Shown here: positions 6,114 through 8,387 of the stretch, one piece after another
Layout of the letters: each line of letters opens with the position of its first letter
Position numbering within the stretch: the stretch's first letter is position 1
Source: Candidatus Bathyarchaeota archaeon
Lineage (GTDB): Archaea > Thermoproteota > Bathyarchaeia > TCS64
Direction of reading: 5' to 3'
Assembly: GCA_014729945.1 (NCBI GenBank)
Contig: WJJC01000025.1
Coordinates: 1-8,387 of the forward strand
DNA length: 8,387 nucleotides
Position numbers and translations under genes: made by a program
The notes under the pieces: model-generated
What the model was told of the DNA's origin: nothing
Seen by the model: the letters and a program-made list of their open reading frames with translations, nothing else
The model's database searches: none

Positions 6114-7190
6114 ATGAAAATCCTTCGAGATTTGGAGCCAGTTCAAATATTACTTGTATTCATCCCGCTCAGTATCATATTCGAGTACTTACACATGGAT
6201 CCTCTCTGGGTTTTTATAGGCAGTGCAGCCGCCATTATCCCATTAGCCAAATGGATGGGAATAGCCACCGAGGAGCTGAGCTTTAACCTAGGTGAAGGGT
6301 TGAGTGGATTTATGAACGCTACATTTGGTAACGCGACTGAGTTAATTATCGCCATATTTGCTTTGCAGCGTGGCCTCGTTGACGTAGTCGAGGCCTCCAT
6401 CACGGGCTCTATTGTGAGCAACTTCCTATTCGTGTTGGGACTCGCGTTCCTCTATGGGGGATGGGGAAAAGAGAAGCAGACCTTCAATAGTGTAGCTGCT
6501 GGAACCAATGCATCACTATTGACAATAGCCATCATGGGTCTTGTCTTACCTGCGACATTCTCGCTGGTTAGAGCGAACGCTGAGTTCATAATACTTGAGG
6601 AGGTTAGTATAGCTGTGGCCATTTTGTTAATGGTCTCGTATCTACTTAGTCTTTTTTTCAGTATGCGTACACATAAACACTTGTACATTGGTGGAAAACA
6701 TGGGAACGAGGACAGGGAACATGCACGACATTGGGGTACCAATAAATCCCTAACAGTACTACTAGTGGCCACTTTGGCTGTTGCCTTTATGTCCGAGATG
6801 CTTGTCGGAGTAATTGAGCATGTGGCTGAGGCTGCTCATCTAAGCGAGTTCTTCATAGGCGTAATACTCATACCATTGATCGGTAACGCAGCGGAGCATC
6901 TTACAGCTGTAACTGTTGCGGGTAAGGACAAGATGGATCTGGCTCTAAACATTGCTGTTGGGTCCAGCACCCAGATCGCGTTATTCGTGGCGCCACTGTT
7001 GGTTTTCATCAGCTTAATAATTGGGCACCCTATGTTACTGGTGTTTAATGAGCTAGAGGTAGTTGCGATAGCTGTCTCGGTCTTCATACTGGATAATATT
7101 GTACGTGACGGGGAGAGCCACTGGATGGAGGGAGTACTACTAATAGTAAGCTACCTCATTATAGCCATAGTATTCTTCTTTATGAAATGA
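6114..7190 (+). CDS. Ca2+/H+ antiporter, CaCA superfamily (Cax/ChaA type)
   Basis: Integral membrane exchanger of 358 residues, expected to extrude Ca2+ (possibly other cations) against protons. It has the two inverted alpha repeats of the family. Alpha-1 has GNATE at 72-76 within GFMNATFGNATELI, followed by SITGSIVSNFLFVLG. Alpha-2 has GNAAEH at 257-262 and GSSTQ at 283-287; Glu76 and Glu261 are the expected cation-binding acids. Hydrophobic segments before, between and after these give roughly ten to eleven membrane helices. A hydrophilic, His-rich loop at about 184-210 separates the two halves, where many Cax proteins have an acidic loop. The open frame extends back to 5775, but that part overlaps the kinase gene and its promoter and is not family-like. 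The ATG at 6114 gives the normal length and a TATA element about 25 nt upstream. It stops 45 nt before the methyltransferase start. Confidence 0.92.
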   Translation: MKILRDLEPVQILLVFIPLSIIFEYLHMDPLWVFIGSAAAIIPLAKWMGIATEELSFNLGEGLSGFMNATFGNATELIIAIFALQRGLVDVVEASITGSIVSNFLFVLGLAFLYGGWGKEKQTFNSVAAGTNASLLTIAIMGLVLPATFSLVRANAEFIILEEVSIAVAILLMVSYLLSLFFSMRTHKHLYIGGKHGNEDREHARHWGTNKSLTVLLVATLAVAFMSEMLVGVIEHVAEAAHLSEFFIGVILIPLIGNAAEHLTAVTVAGKDKMDLALNIAVGSSTQIALFVAPLLVFISLIIGHPMLLVFNELEVVAIAVSVFILDNIVRDGESHWMEGVLLIVSYLIIAIVFFFMK

Positions 7191-7194
7191 CCCG

Positions 7195-7206
7195 TAATCT
7201 TTTTCC
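7195..7206 (+). promoter_or_regulatory. T-rich element: antiporter terminator and/or weak methyltransferase promoter
   Basis: The 45-nt gap between the antiporter stop and the methyltransferase start holds one notable element, TAATCTTTTTCC. T5 at 7200-7204 could end the antiporter transcript in archaeal fashion. The same A/T-rich stretch is centred about 35 nt before the TTG at 7236, the same offset as in the dtxR gene, so it might also serve as a poor TATA box. Read-through from the antiporter is equally possible. Confidence 0.3.
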
Positions 7207-7235
7207 AACCCCAGACACCATAAGCTCGAACAACA

Positions 7236-8039
7236 TTGAAGAATTATTTTGAGACCAACAAGCGGCGATGGAATGAGCTAGTGAATATACATGCAGCCTC
7301 AGAAGAATATGATCTTGACGGGTTCCTTGCCGGAGAGAACAGTCTACACAGTATAGAACTGGAGAAACTGGGGGACGTATCAGGCAAGAGTCTTCTTCAT
7401 CTACAGTGTCACTTCGGCTTGGATACAATAAGCTGGGCACGGCTAGGGGCAAAAACAACAGGAGTCGACTTCAGCGAGACAGCCATCGAGTTAGCTAGAA
7501 AAATCGCAAAGAAAACCGGCTCGGATGCAGAGTTTGTATGTAGTAACATATATGATCTACCTAAAGTCCATGAGGGGAAATACGATATCGTGTTCACAAG
7601 TTACGGGGTGCTTTGTTGGCTCAACGATATGGACGAATGGGCAAAAGTGATTAATCATTACCTTATCCCCGGCGGAGTGTTTCTTCTTGTGGAGTCCCAT
7701 CCATTCATGTGGGTATTCGATGACGCATCCGAAGAACTCAGGGTTAAATACAGTTACTGGCACAGAGATAAACCTCTCAGCTGGGAAGAGGATGGAAGTT
7801 ACGCTGATGAAAACGCCAAGCTAACCAATAAAAAAAGCTACGAGTGGCAGCATACAGTTAGTGACGTATTGAATGCACTCATCAAGGCGGGTTTAACCAT
7901 AGATGAAGTCGGTGAATACTCTGAACTAGTCTGGGCTAGCACCCCGGCTAGCAAACGGGTGGACGGGGAGTGGTTCAGGATACCGGGTGATCCGTTACCC
8001 CAGTGCTGGAGCGTCTATGCCTCCAAGAGGCAAGTCTAG
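7236..8039 (+). CDS. Class I SAM-dependent methyltransferase
   Basis: A 267-residue cytosolic methyltransferase with a Rossmann-like fold; substrate unknown. A short helical N-terminal cap (NKRRWNELV at 8-16) precedes motif I, LLHLQCHFGLDT at 53-64. Here the usual E/DxGCGxG glycine loop has the variant form with Gln-Cys-His-Phe-Gly that marks one well-populated subfamily. The acidic ribose-binding residue is Asp78 in TGVDFS. Motif II is YDIVFTSYGVLCW at 116-128, and LIPGGVFLLVE at 143-153 is the post-II strand. The C-terminal third, rich in Trp and Tyr, probably forms the substrate lid. The start is TTG at 7236; it gives the expected N-terminus and there is no ATG in frame before motif I. The last 45 bp overlap the 3' end of the convergent Lrp-type gene. 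No neighbour hints at the substrate. Confidence 0.85.
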   Translation: MKNYFETNKRRWNELVNIHAASEEYDLDGFLAGENSLHSIELEKLGDVSGKSLLHLQCHFGLDTISWARLGAKTTGVDFSETAIELARKIAKKTGSDAEFVCSNIYDLPKVHEGKYDIVFTSYGVLCWLNDMDEWAKVINHYLIPGGVFLLVESHPFMWVFDDASEELRVKYSYWHRDKPLSWEEDGSYADENAKLTNKKSYEWQHTVSDVLNALIKAGLTIDEVGEYSELVWASTPASKRVDGEWFRIPGDPLPQCWSVYASKRQV

Positions 8040-8387
8040 AGTCTCCTTTCTCATACCGAAGCTAATACAGCTCAGGCTCTTCTCCACACCCTCAATGTAC
8101 CGTAGTCTATTGTTGATGAAGTCACCTATCTGTTGAACATCCTTTGTCTTCATTTTCACAAGTATATCCCAGTCTCCAGCCACTATGTGGACCTCCTGTA
8201 CCCGTGGATCTTCTGCGATCTCCTCGGCTATATGCCCGAGATCCAGAACATTGCCCTTAGAGTCCTTGAAGGTCACTGTGATTAAGAGGAAACAGGTAGT
8301 TGGGAACCCCAGCTTGGTGGCATCCAACATTGGCTTGTATCCCTTGATCACTCCGCTCTCCTCCATCTTCTTCACCCGGTTATAGAC
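7995..8387 (-). CDS. Lrp/AsnC-family transcription regulator (N-terminal part outside the window)
   Basis: The visible 130 residues cover the end of the helix-turn-helix and the whole RAM ligand-binding domain. The frame is open at the right edge: the residues Val-Tyr-Asn-Arg-Val-Lys-Lys-Met-Glu-Glu-Ser-Gly-Val-Ile are the usual end of the Lrp recognition helix and wing, so the in-frame GTG at 8373-8375 is not the start and the first roughly 25-30 residues lie beyond 8387. After the linker, a beta-strand (FLLITVTF), the signature AGDWDILVKM and the final SCISFGMRKETLDLPL are typical of archaeal Lrp proteins, which oligomerise and respond to amino acids or other small effectors. A tail of about ten residues follows the usual end of the domain and is encoded in the 45 bp shared with the methyltransferase gene. 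Its targets and effector cannot be read from this window. Confidence 0.88.
   Translation of the reverse strand, partial: VYNRVKKMEESGVIKGYKPMLDATKLGFPTTCFLLITVTFKDSKGNVLDLGHIAEEIAEDPRVQEVHIVAGDWDILVKMKTKDVQQIGDFINNRLRYIEGVEKSLSCISFGMRKETLDLPLGGIDAPALG

Noticed and set aside
8373..8375. GTG at 8375 as the start of the Lrp-type gene
   Set aside because: The frame continues to the window edge with residues typical of the Lrp helix-turn-helix, so the gene is cut by the window.
1..8387. Mobile element, CRISPR array, toxin-antitoxin or defence locus
   Set aside because: No transposase, integrase, spaced direct repeats, or small paired genes were found; gene spacing and codon choice look uniform across the window.

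Overview
The window reads as ordinary chromosomal DNA of an archaeon. I cannot place the lineage. The grounds are: A/T-rich TATA-like boxes centred about 25-35 nt upstream of most start codons, with several genes leaving almost no room for a leader (leaderless or near-leaderless mRNAs); no strong Shine-Dalgarno sequences; TTG and GTG starts; heavy use of AGA/AGG arginine and ATA isoleucine codons; and the protein families present (three-domain DtxR regulator with a short FeoB, CaCA-type cation/proton antiporter, Lrp/AsnC regulator, stand-alone class II glutaminase). GC content looks to be in the mid-40s percent by eye. I see no tRNA, rRNA, CRISPR array, insertion sequence or phage gene.

Layout: (1) 2-184, the C-terminal end of a + strand protein that looks winged-helix-like. 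(2) 312-1445, a zinc-dependent medium-chain alcohol/polyol dehydrogenase on the - strand, divergent from (3) 1538-2584, a class II glutamine amidotransferase with no sugar-isomerase domain. (4) 2640-5321, an iron-uptake operon: a DtxR-family repressor with a C-terminal FeoA-like SH3 domain, then feoB 6 nt downstream. A strong DtxR-type palindrome lies immediately downstream of its TATA box, so iron feedback on both regulator and transporter is the natural reading. (5) 5339-5983, a uridine-kinase-like P-loop kinase on the - strand, convergent with feoB and divergent from (6) 6114-7190, a Cax-type Ca2+/H+ antiporter. (7) 7236-8039, a class I SAM-dependent methyltransferase, whose 3' end overlaps by 45 bp (8) a convergent Lrp/AsnC regulator (7995 to beyond the right edge) with its DNA-binding half outside the window.

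Only the DtxR/FeoB pair forms a clear functional unit. The other genes have their own promoters and no evident shared pathway. I did not find a new multi-gene system. The points most worth a second look are the compound operator of the iron operon (two overlapping inverted repeats), the four-cysteine linker in its repressor, and the glutaminase whose presumed catalytic cysteine sits at codon 3 rather than codon 2 with no alternative start available.
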